Below, piece by piece: positions 10,314-20,299 of a stretch of DNA of 38,130 bases. Positions within the stretch are counted from its first letter, which is position 1; the number at the start of each line of letters is the position of its first letter. The notes beneath the pieces are model-generated. The model saw only the letters and a program-made list of their open reading frames with translations. It searched no databases and was not told the origin of the DNA. Source of the DNA: Pinguiococcus pyrenoidosus (taxonomy: Eukaryota > Sar > Pinguiophyceae > Pinguiochrysidales > Pinguiochrysidaceae); contig JAAMXY010000275.1 of the NCBI GenBank assembly GCA_019677205.1, positions 1-38,130 on the forward strand, written 5' to 3'. The position numbers and the translations under genes were made by a program.

Positions 10314-11036
10314 NNNNNNNNNNNNNNNNNNNNNNNNNNNNNNNNNNNNNNNNNNNNNNNNNNNNNNNNNNNNNNNNNNNNNNNNNNNNNNNNNNNNNNN
10401 NNNNNNNNNNNNNNNNNNNNNNNNNNNNNNNNNNNNNNNNNNNNNNNNNNNNNNNNNNNNNNNNNNNNNNNNNNNNNNNNNNNNNNNNNNNNNNNNNNNN
10501 NNNNNNNNNNNNNNNNNNNNNNNNNNNNNNNNNNNNNNNNNNNNNNNNNNNNNNNNNNNNNNNNNNNNNNNNNNNNNNNNNNNNNNNNNNNNNNNNNNNN
10601 NNNNNNNNNNNNNNNNNNNNNNNNNNNNNNNNNNNNNNNNNNNNNNNNNNNNNNNNNNNNNNNNNNNNNNNNNNNNNNNNNNNNNNNNNNNNNNNNNNNN
10701 NNNNNNNNNNNNNNNNNNNNNNNNNNNNNNNNNNNNNNNNNNNNNNNNNNNNNNNNNNNNNNNNNNNNNNNNNNNNNNNNNNNNNNNNNNNNNNNNNNNN
10801 NNNNNNNNNNNNNNNNNNNNNNNNNNNNNNNNNNNNNNNNNNNNNNNNNNNNNNNNNNNNNNNNNNNNNNNNNNNNNNNNNNNNNNNNNNNNNNNNNNNN
10901 NNNNNNNNNNNNNNNNNNNNNNNNNNNNNNNNNNNNNNNNNNNNNNNNNNNNNNNNNNNNNNNNNNNNNNNNNNNNNNNNNNNNNNNNNNNNNNNNNNNN
11001 NNNNNNNNNNNNNNNNNNNNNNNNNNNNNNNNNNNN
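10314..11036. other. Assembly gap (run of N, 723 bases)
   Basis: The bases are undetermined. It lies between the 5' ends of the EF-hand gene (minus strand) and the sugar-phosphate translocator (plus strand). The translocator's N-terminus, including any plastid leader, is lost here, and so may be an upstream EF-hand exon. Confidence 1.
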
Positions 11037-12416
11037 AACGGAAGTGTCCCGAATCTGCAGCATGCGGCGCAGCTCGCCGGTGCCGGAGCGGCGCCCGTGC
11101 AGTCCACCAACTCGCCACCGAGCCTGCTGCAGCGCATGCTTCGCGTGGACTATGTGCTGCTGTTGTACATCAGCTTCTGGTACCTTGGCAACTACTTCTA
11201 CAACATCACCAACAAGATGGCGCTGAAGGCGGCCGGAGGCATCGACGGCTTTCCGGCGCTCATCGCCACGGCGCAGCTTGGCGTCGGCGCCATCTACAGT
11301 CTGTACCTCTGGGCCGCTCCGGATGCCCGCGCGGCACCGACCGTGACCATGAAGGACTACGTCAAGATGATTCCGGTGCGATCGCAATGCAAGACGTTGC
11401 GCAGCTTGTCTCTTCAACGCATGCTAACCCCGACGGTCCACAGGTCGCATTTTGCATGGCTGCGGCACACGGTGCCTCAGTGTTCTCCCTCGGTGCAGGA
11501 TCTGTCAGCTTTGCTCAGATTGTAAGGCGCATGCACGCTCGCCAAGCACCTGCCACGTCAGGCACCTGATGACTGACGGGTTCTCGCTGCTCGTAGGTGA
11601 AATCGTGCGAGCCGGCCTTCGCGGCCGTCATCGGCGCGCTCTTGTACAACAAGGCGGTGTCCAAGGCGAAGTGGCTCTCCCTCATCCCGGTCATCGGTGG
11701 TGTCGCCATCGCCAGCGCGACCGGTGAGGCATCTTCCGCATCTTCCGCATCTTCCGGCCGATCAAGCATTCGTGTATAATAACATAGTCCCTCTAACAAC
11801 CTGCCGCTGTGGAATCGCAGAGCTCAACTTCTCCTTGGCCGCTCTGTTCGGCGCCTGCATTGCGAACTGCTTCGCGGCCTTCAAGGGCAACGAGAACAAG
11901 AAACTCATGGAGACCGCCGGGATCCGGGAGCGCCTCGGAACGGTCGGCAACCAGTTTGCGGTGACCAATCTGCTGGCGTTCCTCATCTCCACGCCGATTG
12001 CTCTAGCTAAGGAAGGTGAGCTTTGCGCCCTCGTCAACTGGCCAGAAGTGTTTGTGTGGGTCTCGTCCCAATCCTGCGGGAGCCTCACCTGGTGCATGGG
12101 TCTCGCAGGCAGCCGCTTCCCGGAGTTCCTGGAGCTCTGCAAGACCAGCAGCGTGGTGTGGAACAACATGCTCGCGTCGGGCATCCTCTTCTACCTCTAC
12201 AATGAGCTGGCAACGATGACCATCAAGAAGACGAGCGCGGTGACGCAGTCGGTGGCAAACACCGCGAAGCGCGCGATCGTCATTCTCGGAGTGGCCATCG
12301 CCCTGGGAGAGTCGCTCAGCCCCACGAAGATCGTTGGATCCGTGATCTGCATCCTTGGTGTCCTGCTGTACAGCAACGCGGATTCTCTGTTCCCGCCGAA
12401 GCAGAAGAGCGCGTAG
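11037..12416 (+). CDS. Triose-phosphate/phosphate translocator-like transporter (5' end in gap)
   Basis: Visible exons: 11037-11375, 11444-11521, 11597-11723, 11821-12015, 12109-12416. The joins keep frame and give 348 visible residues. The first visible helix, YISFWYLGNYFYNITNKMAL, matches the start of TPT/NST transporters. Later landmarks are GAGSVSFAQIVKSCEPAFAA (the family's helix 4 with the Lys that contacts substrate phosphate), WLSLIPVIGGVAIAS, and NELATMTIKKTSAVTQSVAN followed by AKRAIVILGVAIALGE near the end, where TPTs carry the second substrate-binding Lys/Arg pair. These transporters exchange triose-phosphate, PEP or 3-phosphoglycerate for phosphate across plastid envelopes. Which of these it carries is open, and the leader that would tell plastid from Golgi location is in the gap. 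The third visible intron holds three copies of a 9-bp unit. Confidence 0.88.
11731..11757. repeat. 9-bp tandem repeat (GCATCTTCC x3) in an intron
   Basis: Three consecutive copies lie in the 97-bp intron 11724-11820 of the translocator gene. It is pyrimidine-rich and upstream of the acceptor. It is probably slippage rather than a functional site. Confidence 0.8.
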
Positions 12417-13178
12417 TCGCAAGCGTCCGTTGAGAACACTAATAGGAAACGGGGATTGGTGAGTCTGTCCTTACCGACGCCGCCGGAATGCTTGGCGATG
12501 CCTCGAATTTCACGGCGAAGGACTTTGAGCTCGCCTGGGATACTTGTTGCTATGCATTGATCTAGTGTGCCGCCCGGCCTTGGACCTCGGAGAGAAAGAT
12601 AGAGGGTTACAGGTCTTCGAGCCCCGCAGGCGGCCTTCAAGTCTCGGAGTCTTGTTCTCATTCCGGATGTGACTCGTCGAACCCAGAAATGGGATTGCAT
12701 GGGAGCAAGTGAAGTGGAAGAGATTCGTGCTGACGTCGCTAGAAGCTCTAGGAAAGTCTTCTTGACAGCAAGGGCTGACTGCGCTGTCGGACTGTGTCTC
12801 CCCGGTTGCAGTTCCGCGTGTTCCCGAGTTTTTCCCACGGAACCGCTTCCGCAAAAGCGAAGCTGCGCCTGAGAATCGCGTGCCATTACAGAAGAGTTGC
12901 AGCTTTTTTTTTCCTCCTTTTTTTCTTCTCTTTTTGCTCATCTGAGTCTTGCATGCCCGATCAATGCCACTGGCTCCTCAGACGCTCATTCCTGACGCGT
13001 CTGATCCCTCCAAAATCTGCCGTCGTACACGCGCTTCCTGCAAAAACAGGATCCTTCCGCAGCGAACTCGCCTTCCTCCGCCGATCTTGCCTTCCCTCCG
13101 CCGATCTTGCCTCCCTGCGGCAAAGTCGCCTTCCTCCCCACAGTTCACCCAGAAGATGGCGCTCTCGCGATGCTTCGA
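12417..13178. other. Intergenic, between convergent translocator and monooxygenase genes
   Basis: 762 bases hold two 3' ends. I find no recognisable coding. It contains a pyrimidine run of T and C at about 12902-12937 and a short tandem duplication of a roughly 19-bp CTTCC-CCGATCTTGC unit at about 13070-13112, followed by a diverged third copy. Confidence 0.6.
12902..12937. repeat. Polypyrimidine tract
   Basis: Almost uninterrupted T with C pairs, about 35 bases on the plus strand, within the 3' spacer. On the minus strand it is an A/G run. It could serve in 3'-end formation of the upstream translocator transcript, but I see no proof. Confidence 0.7.
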
Positions 13179-15015
13179 CTAAGCAAGGAAAAGAAGCCGG
13201 CCTTTCCAGAGCCAGCCCACCAATGCAGCGAGCGCTTGAGCTGTTGCGTAGAGCACGCCGAATCCAATGCCGACTTGGACCAGCCGGTCCAATCGTTTTC
13301 GCCGCGAAATCTGCGTGAACGACAGGTCCTCCTTCTGCAGCATGGCAATCGTATTCGGAGCGCAGAGCCACGGGAAGTACTTGTTCAGCATTCCGTCAAG
13401 GATGATCGGAAGAATGAACGTGATGAAGCCCCCGTCGAGCCGCTTCGACATCCGCACCAGGGCCTTGGCCTCCCTTGCTCTCGTCTTGCTGAAGCTGGAA
13501 AGCGATGCCGGCAAGTCGGCCTTGGAGGACCCGCTTTTCTGGAGCTCCTCGCCCAGCGTCGTCACATCCTCGAAGGCACTGTTGACGCCCATGCCAAAGT
13601 ACGGTTTGACGGTGTGGATGGCATCCCCCAGCATCACCATGTTTCCCCCGCTGTGCAGCACGGGCCCCGCGAAGCTGAAGCCGGGCAACTGTACCGTCCG
13701 CTTGCTCACGAAGGTCTTGAAGTCCTCGTCTTGAATGTACTTCATCAACTGCGGGAACTCGCTCTGGAAGAGCGCCTTGGCCTCCTCTGGCGTCTTCAGA
13801 TTGTCGATCCGCTTGTCGTGGGGACGGAAGAGCACCACCCCGATGTACATGCCCTCCTTGGTGGGCAAGGCGTCGATCGTGATTCCTGACTTCCCGCGGT
13901 GGCTGTAGTTGAGATCCTTTCGCCAGTGAGCCGGCAGCGACAGCCGAATCGTCCGGTAGACGCGCACGTTGCTCGGCGGGTACCGCTTGACCACCACGCC
14001 GCTCTCGGCCTCCAGCGTCGACCTCACCATGCTCTTCACGCCATCTGCGCCAAGGACGAAGTCCGCGTCTACCTCAAACAAGGTGCCGTCGCTTTTCTTG
14101 AAGCTAAGCTTCCAGTCGGCGCCTGCCTGGCTGATCGCCTCGCAGGACGCGTTGTGGCTGATGGTGATGCGATCGCCGTACTTCTCCATCGCCTCCTCAA
14201 TCAGCACGCTGGTGAGGCGATCCCTCTGGAGGATGAGAGACGCCGTGCGGTTGCGAAACGTCTGCGCTCCCTCAGGATTCTCGGGAGACCAGTCCATCCG
14301 GCCGATGACCGATGCGCTGTACTGCTTCATCCTCGGCAGCACACCCAGCGTCTCCAGCGCTTTCTGGCCCCGCCCATTGATGCCAATGTTGTAGCTGTCA
14401 TTTTCCCAAGAAGCAACCAAGCAAGCAAGAAAGCAAGCAAGCAAGCAAAAAAAAAAGAAAACCATGAGACCCGGAAGCATGTCCTTCTCTGTTCCCTTCT
14501 ACAACATCGATTGTTGGCAAAGATTCGCGGTGAACACACGCTGTCCCTCCCATGGCACCAGTGGTCTCCTTCTTTGCCTCGCTTCATGCTGACGCGTCGC
14601 CTGCGGCATCTCGTGACGACCCCCCGATGCCCACCAGCAGGACGATCGCCACAGAGAGTTGTAGTCTACGCTGCCGAAGCGTGTCCGTAGCGTCGCACCT
14701 GCGCTCTGGATTTCCCCAATCGTCCGCTCCCGGCGCCGCCGGCGCGTCCAGCCGGTCATACAGGGTGATGTTGCTCCAGCCCAGCCTTGCCAGCATTATT
14801 GCCGAGGCCACCCCGGTGGGCCCCGCGCCGACGATCACCGGCTTCTGGGGCAGAGCGGTCTCGGCCGCGTCGATCTGCCCCGCCAGCGGCGTCGGCAGGG
14901 CGTTTTGGAGCGCCGCGAAGCGGACGCCGAAGAGCTGCCGCCACCCGCCGCTCCTCGAGGGAGAGAAGGCCAGGCCGGAGGCGGCGAGGAGGGCGGCCGC
15001 GACGAGGACCCTCAT
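13179..15015 (-). CDS. FAD-dependent monooxygenase, kynurenine 3-monooxygenase-like, with plastid-type leader
   Basis: Exons 15015-14699 and 14394-13179 encode 510 residues. The 304-bp intron splits a Ser codon and joins NPERSYNIGINGRGQKALE, equivalent to the RSINLALSHRG region of KMO. Domain order: leader MRVLVAAALLAASGLAF then SPS; FAD-binding GxGxxG in VIVGAGPTGVASA near residues 60-71; DG motif FVLGADGVKSMVRS near 217; second FAD motif MLGDAIHTVKPYFGMGVNSA near 357; and a C-terminal hydrophobic segment near 480-505, like the membrane anchor of KMO. Known relatives hydroxylate aromatic rings with NADPH and O2. The leader, a short signal peptide followed by an AF junction, suggests import into a complex plastid, whereas KMO is normally an outer mitochondrial membrane enzyme. 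The substrate is therefore uncertain; another aromatic or quinone hydroxylase is possible. Confidence 0.83.
14403..14460. repeat. AAGC-type tetranucleotide repeat with A run, in an intron
   Basis: About ten AAGC/AAGA units end in a run of A on the plus strand. On the coding (minus) strand this gives a T run and GCTT repeats just upstream of the acceptor at 14395-14396, where it can act as the polypyrimidine tract of the monooxygenase intron. Confidence 0.85.
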
Positions 15016-15124
15016 TCTCACTGACGTGGCGTTGCGGCTTGTGGGAGAGCGGCGGAGGACGCTGTTCGACACGCATAGTATAGCCGCCACGCGTACGTCA
15101 GCCTTTCGAGGCGGAACCATCGCC
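15016..15124. promoter_or_regulatory. Short bidirectional promoter region
   Basis: Only 109 bases separate the start codons of the monooxygenase (minus) and the DUF2358 gene (plus). Both promoters and both 5' UTRs must share this stretch or overlap each other's first exons. No TATA box is obvious; the sequence is GC-rich. Confidence 0.65.
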
Positions 15125-15956
15125 ATGCGACTGCACCTGGCGAGGCTCCTGTGCCTTCTGGGCCTCACTGCCGACCTAGGCTGGGGCCTACGGATCGCCA
15201 GCCGCCGCGACGCCTTGAAGCTGTCCTCGCTGGGCTTGCTCCAGCTGCTCTGGCAGGACGGCGTCCAGGCGGAGGAGCTGCAGGAGAAGCAGCGCAACTT
15301 GTCTGCCGAGCAGGTGAGCTTTTCTTGCTCGGCATGAGCGCTTGATCGCTGGAGAAGGGAAAGCTGGCAAGCGGTAGCCTGCGCGCTGGGCACTGAGCGT
15401 CGTTTCCCTCTCGTAGATCCGGGGGATCGTCGAGCAGGATCTGCTGCAGCGCCAGTTCCTTGCCACCGCAGACTTTACGCGGAGCATCTACGACGAATCC
15501 TGCATCTTCACGGATGAGATTGACTCGTACGTGGGGGCAAGAGCGGGGGGACGCACGCCCGGCCAAAATACAAGCTGATTCGGTGCCGCTGCTTGATAGA
15601 TACTCGCTCCCCAAGTTCGTCGCTGGAACCAAGAAGCTCTTCGTGGCGGACAAAAGCCACGTCGATCTGGTTGGCGAGGTAACGATCGGGGGACAAGCCA
15701 CATTCTTCAACCCTCTTTGTAGTTTGCTTTCTTTTCTCATTCGGACGCGTTCGAACCGCTTTCACAGGTGCAAGCGACGGACAAGACGGTCAGCTTCCGC
15801 TTTTCCGAGGTGCTCGCCTTCAACATCCCCTTGACACCGAAGGTCACGGTCACCGGGCGCGTGGAGCTGCAGCGAGGACCGGATGGTCTCATCACCAGCT
15901 ATCGAGAGTTCTGGGATAAGAGCCCCCTCGACGTGATCAAGACGGCGCAGCTTTAG
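15125..15956 (+). CDS. DUF2358 (NTF2-like) protein with twin-arginine thylakoid-lumen leader
   Basis: Exons 15125-15313, 15417-15526, 15600-15678 and 15768-15956 give 188 residues. After splicing, the stretch ADFTRSIYDESCIFTDEIDS continues into YSLPKFVAGTKKLF, the signature of DUF2358 proteins of plant and algal plastids (NTF2-like fold, function not established). The N-terminus has a signal-peptide-like segment (residues 1-21, MRLHLARLLCLLGLTADLGWG). It is followed by SRRDALKLSSLGLLQLLW, a twin-Arg motif plus hydrophobic stretch and then QAEE. This is the layout of a lumenal protein that crosses the thylakoid by the Tat route. It is divergently paired with the monooxygenase, so co-expression is possible. 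Confidence is high for the family and moderate for lumen location. Confidence 0.82.
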
Positions 15957-16154
15957 TCCCTCCCGTACGCGGCATCGAAGGCTTGTCTTTGTGAAGAGGT
16001 CTCCTTGTTCATGTGGTGGGCTCCTGCAGGTGTTCTTGCCACCCGTGCGCCAATGCTTGGCCTGTTGGGCCAGCGAATGGGGCCAGCGCCACATCGCCCC
16101 TCTCCGAGAGCTCCGCGTCCGCCGGGCCTCCGCGGAGTGCAGAAAGAACGACGC
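15957..16154. other. 3' spacer between DUF2358 and methyltransferase genes
   Basis: No gene is recognised. If the last tiny exon proposed for the methyltransferase is wrong, the spacer extends to about 16348. An open minus-strand frame here is composition-driven and has no domain. Confidence 0.4.
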
Positions 16155-17568
16155 TCACGTCTACGGGCAGGAAGGGTGGAGGGGGTCCGACTCAGAGACA
16201 GTAAACAGCAGAGAGCAGAACAACAGCAAGGGGGCACATGCTTTGAGGGCCGTCGTTGACGGCGATGCGGCAATGGAGATGGATGGATCTGTTCGGGAAT
16301 GGTACCAAGCTGACCTGAGAATCGATTGTGATGGCACTGCTGCCTCACGTCCCAATTCGCTCGATAGAACGAGAGTCCCGCGCCGCCCTCCTCGACGGGA
16401 CTCTGCAGCACCTCGACGTACGCCGCCTCGCGCTCGATGATGCGGACCTGGGGCGGTGGCACGAAGCGTAAACCAACAAGCCACCAGTGAGGGGTAACCT
16501 GAAACACTTCGCACCTTGTATGTCCAGATCAGCAATGTGTTCGGATTGAGTAGCTTCCTCAGCAAGCGAAGCAGCAGCTTCAGCAGACGGAACTGATAGA
16601 GGCAGTCGCTGATCAATACGACCTGACGCGGAGCACATGAGAAGAGCCTCGGCCTCGGCAAAAAAGCTCAGAGCGATGCCACGCGCAGACGTACCGGCCT
16701 GTCTGTCTGCAGGACCGCCGCCACGTCTTCCGGGAGCTCCGCTCCAGCCCAGTCGAACTCCGAGAAGGTACAGGAGCCGTCGGGCAGGAACTCCGCATTG
16801 AGGCGCAGAGACTGCTTCGCTATGGCCTCGCAGTCCTTCACATCGGTAAGCAGACATCTACCCGCGCCAGCAATGGCCACGGCAGCGATCCCTGCGCCAA
16901 ACGGTGCCCAAAACCAAGGTGAGAGGTTCGGTTGCTGGCCCAAGTACGCAGCTCCTGAAACCGGGGGGCTGCAGCGAATCTGAAGGACCGCGGCGCACCT
17001 GCGACCCCAGTCCCAGTCCCAAGATCTAAGACGCTTCTGTTTGCCACCAGCCCGGGGTTGTCGGCGAGAAACCGTGCCATTGCCTCGCCGCAGTCCCACA
17101 CCACGGCCCCTAGCTGTAGCGGCGCAGTCAGCAAGCTCAAGCGCGCACGATCTGTCAGGGCGATACAGCGACGCACCACTCCCGAGCGCTGATCCTGAGC
17201 TAATCTGAGGGTCTGGTCGGGAAAGTCCAGCTCTAAAACCGCCTGAGATGCCCTGACATAATCCAAACCGAGAGTTGCCTACAGAATTCCGAGCATTACT
17301 TCCTCTCAGGAGCCCGAACGAGGCCAGTTCTGAGCGAACCTGTCGGCTCGAGAGATCATCCACGAAGATGTCGGGGAAGAGGCCCTTGTAGAGGGACGTA
17401 TCCAGATCCAGCATCAGCGTAAGCGCCTGAAGCTGCTTGGCCTCCGCCAAGCGATGCTCTGTCCGGGTGTCACAAGCGAGCGTCAGGACAAAGCCTGCGC
17501 GAAGATCCTGAACTCAGGTGGCTCCTGCAGACCGTACCATTACTGCGCGCCGAGGTGGGAAGCGCCAT
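16155..17568 (-). CDS. Methyltransf_16-type protein methyltransferase (FAM86/METTL21-like)
   Basis: Exons in coding order: 17568-17538, 17494-17340, 17278-16999, 16891-16695, 16622-16515, 16447-16349, and tentatively a 6-nt final exon 16160-16155 (Thr-stop) after a strong polypyrimidine tract. This gives about 291 residues. Splicing rebuilds SAM-binding motif I, VLDLGTGTGVAGIAAV, followed by LLTDVKDCEAIAKQSLRLN (acidic residue for ribose), the EFDWAGAELPED segment (the DW motif of this seven-beta-strand family), and VVLISDCLYQFRLLKLLLR (post-motif strand). The upstream segment LGAVVWDCGEAMARFL is the family's W-[DE]-[AC] lead-in. Known members methylate Lys on chaperones and translation factors; the target here is not readable. 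The first intron is only 43 bp. The C-terminus is the weak point. Confidence 0.78.
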
Positions 17569-18167
17569 GCTGTCAGTGTCGCCAAGGTTGGCGCGCGGGC
17601 GGTGCGTGCAGCCTTTGCGTGGAGATCGGAGGACAGACAGCTAAAACCCCCATCGGGAAGGATGAAGATAAGAATGAAAGTATCGTAACGAACTTTCCGC
17701 ATCCTACGCGCCACTTCCCAAACGGGCATCTGTTGCTCCCTCTTGGTTGGCTGGATCGGACCCCCAAGACGGAAAGCACCAAATCAGAAGCGGTGCACGA
17801 GACAGAACCACTCCATCGCGCGACACAAGCCGCCACGAAGTCCCCAAATCCGCAACACCAGCCTGCAGCGCGACACACATACGAGCCCATCTGAAGGCCA
17901 CGCAACTTGAAATACGAGCGCAGGGTTTCTGGAACACGAATCACCAGCACAGTGTTCACATGTTGGGTCTCTCTCTCTCGGCGTTCCCGACGCGTCGTGA
18001 CATCGCGTCTCTTGCGAGCTTTTCGCGGGACTTAGGAGGACGCAGGGCGCCTTCGGCGCTCCTGCGTCGTCCCTTCTGACTCGTGAGGCGATTTAGCAAC
18101 TTCATCGCTGGTCTACTTGTGGCGTTTTTGGACGGACAACGGCGGCCCAAACTTAAATACCGCGAGC
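17569..18167. promoter_or_regulatory. Divergent spacer, methyltransferase / LETM1-like genes
   Basis: 599 bases between two divergent start codons. It holds a strong inverted repeat at 18035-18072, about 95 bp before the LETM1-like start, and a short AAATAC stretch at about 18155. No other coding is recognised. Confidence 0.5.
18035..18072. repeat. GC-rich inverted repeat (hairpin) upstream of the LETM1-like gene
   Basis: The arms 18039-18051 and 18055-18068 pair over 13 bp with one bulged T (18060) and a 3-base TTC loop. Past one mismatch, three more pairs follow (18035-18037 with 18070-18072). If transcribed it would form a stable hairpin in the 5' UTR; as DNA it could extrude. Confidence 0.8.
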
Positions 18168-19927
18168 ATGGGCGTGTCAGCACCGCGCCACTGGAGAGGC
18201 GTCATGCTGGTGGCGTTCTTCTTTCTCTTTGGCAACTCGTACTCCACTCTTCCGGACCTCTCGGGCGGCTTTCAGCATGGGTGAGGAATGGACGCGGGCG
18301 GAATGCGTTCCACGTTGTCCTTCTGCGCCGCGCGTCTCACCGTTCTGGTTTGCTTCTGCTGCGCAGAGCGTCGGCTGCCATCGGTCGATTCGGGGGCGCG
18401 ACGAGCTACAGGGACCTGGCCAAAGGTGCGGAGGCTCAAGATGGGCAGACGAGATGCCGCTGCGGAGCAACTGACCGCGGCTTGTGCTCCACAGGAGCAG
18501 CCTTGGCCAGCCGGCAGACGGGCGTGACGACGCATCTGAGCGCGAAGAGGGCCGCGCGGAAGAACACGGGGCCTGGGCCGGTCCGGGCGCACCTGTCGCA
18601 GGAGATGGGCGTGCATCTGTCCGAGGAAATGAAGGCAGCCGCAAGGAAAGCGCCGAAGGCCGGCTTCCTGTCCCGCATCTCCTCGGGGATGTACAACTTG
18701 ATGCCCCGCCGAGCCCGTGGCATGCTGGACCGCTACTTCATCGGGTTGAAGAAGCTCTTCCGAGACTTCAGCGATGCCTTCATGCTCTGGAGAAGTCAGC
18801 GGAAGCTCAAGCAGGCTCAGCGGCGCGGACCCGTGCGGCTGGAAGCCAACACGGAAGCCATGCTCACCTGGAAGGAGAGAACCCTTCTGCGTCGGTGAGG
18901 CTTCGCAGTCGCGGAATCTTGTCTTGCTGCGCTCTGCGGTACAACTAACGGATACCGCTTGGCAGGATGCCGATCGATTTTGTGAGGATGTTGCCGATTG
19001 CGTGCAACCCGATCCCGCCTCCGTTCGGGCTGGCCATTCCGCTGATCGCTTGCTTGTTTCCGCGGGTGCTGCTGACGCATCAATTCTACTCCGAAGACGA
19101 GGTTCGTCGGGGTGCGATCCCTTTCAGAGGCTTGTGGCCTTCGTGCCATCTCCAACTGGACTAACTTGGTCCCTCTATGCCCTCTCTCGGTGTTGCACAG
19201 GCGGCCTGCTATGCATGGGACGAGCATCTTCGGAGGCACCGGGTCAAGCGGGACGTCTTGATTCACTTGCTGCAGAAAGTGGCAAACTACAATGCAGCAG
19301 ATCCGTTCGGTGCAGCAGGAGCTTCGAATGGCGTCACGGACGGCAGCGAGGCCGTCGACGTAGAGGGCGACGCCGTGCAGCTTCTCACGAACACTTTTGG
19401 GGACAAGGCCGGGAAAGCTCGAATAGACTCCCTGTCTCGTGAGCACGTGTGCCACCTGCTGGACACATGGATTGGAGGGTCTGCCAGCGTCTCCAGGAAG
19501 TTGCGCTTGATGCAGAGGTATCCATTCCGCCTGTTCGTGCCGACTCCCTTGCTTCGAAGAGGGCTCGAAGCAATCGCCGACGAAATCGCCGCGGACGACG
19601 AGTTTCTCGCGGCGAGCGATTTCGATAGCTTGACAACAGATGAACTAGAGGTAAGCACCAGGAATGAGCGTCGCCAGAGATGCCGACGAACTTATCTCGA
19701 CGCTCTTCGTTCATCCGCAGTATGCTTGCCAGTGCCGAGGTATCACGCCTTCCTTGCTGTACCTCGGCAGCATGAGAAGGGAGGCCTTGAAGCGCCGGCT
19801 GGAGGGGTACCTTCGCGTTCGGGAGAAGATTGAATCGAGCGCAAGCGTGAAGGAAGGTCGGCGGCGGGACGTGCAGCGATCCTTGATCCTGCACCTTCCT
19901 GCGCTGATGCCCGAGCATGTGTCCTAG
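18168..19927 (+). CDS. LETM1-like membrane protein
   Basis: Exons 18168-18280, 18367-18425, 18495-18894, 18966-19101, 19201-19650 and 19721-19927 encode 454 residues. The diagnostic part is LTWKERTLLRRMPIDFVRML (created by the splice at 18894/18966), then PFGLAIPLIACLFPRVLLTH, matching the LETM1 domain around its single membrane helix (typically R-T-x-x-D-x-x-R-L-[VI]-P-F...LFPNMLPS). Near the C-terminus, YACQCRGITPSLLYLG and LKRRLEGYL match the ACQxRG...L..WL motif. LETM1 proteins serve K+/H+ or Ca2+ exchange and ribosome binding in the mitochondrial inner membrane; plants also have plastid relatives. Here residues 13-25 (MLVAFFFLFGNSY) form a signal-peptide-like core after a short basic start, which does not look like a mitochondrial presequence. 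Residues 255-305 are poorly conserved. Confidence 0.83.
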
Positions 19928-20299
19928 TTCGGTGGCGCTGATAGACTTGTGGAGAGTGATCTTGTGGTTGCCAGTGTTCTGTTTTCCCCCCCCCTTTTTC
20001 CCCCTTCGAGGGAGCACGGGAGGTGCTCGAAATGACCATACGCGTTTTTCTTCTTTGCCGGAGTCTCTCTGCTGTCGAAGCAAGACGTGGTTCGCCGTTT
20101 TTAATCAGAAGTGAGCTGCTCTCCACAATCTGTTGACTTCGTGGCCTCCGAGTCGAGGTCGGAGCCGCTCGTGGGGAGCACACGAGGAGCACTGGGAGAG
20201 CCGCCCCTCCAAGTCGAAGTACATCCCTCATGATTTACAGCACAACTGGTGGAAACTCGGGACGTTCGGCGTGGATCTCTGCGGGCGCGCGGGGCTCCT
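19928..20299. other. 3' spacer between LETM1-like and FATP-like genes
   Basis: 372 bases between convergent stop codons. A C run followed by T and C (about 19986-20003) is the only notable composition; no gene is seen. Confidence 0.55.

Noticed and set aside
13899-14690. Plus-strand 263-codon open frame over the monooxygenase
   Set aside because: It lies antisense to well-matched FAD-binding exons and has no similarity that I recognise.
15953-16348. Continuation of the methyltransferase reading frame past 16349 for about 130 codons
   Set aside because: The added protein is Arg/Pro/Ser-rich low complexity, and a good GTGAGG donor sits at the end of the conserved part, so an intron is more likely.
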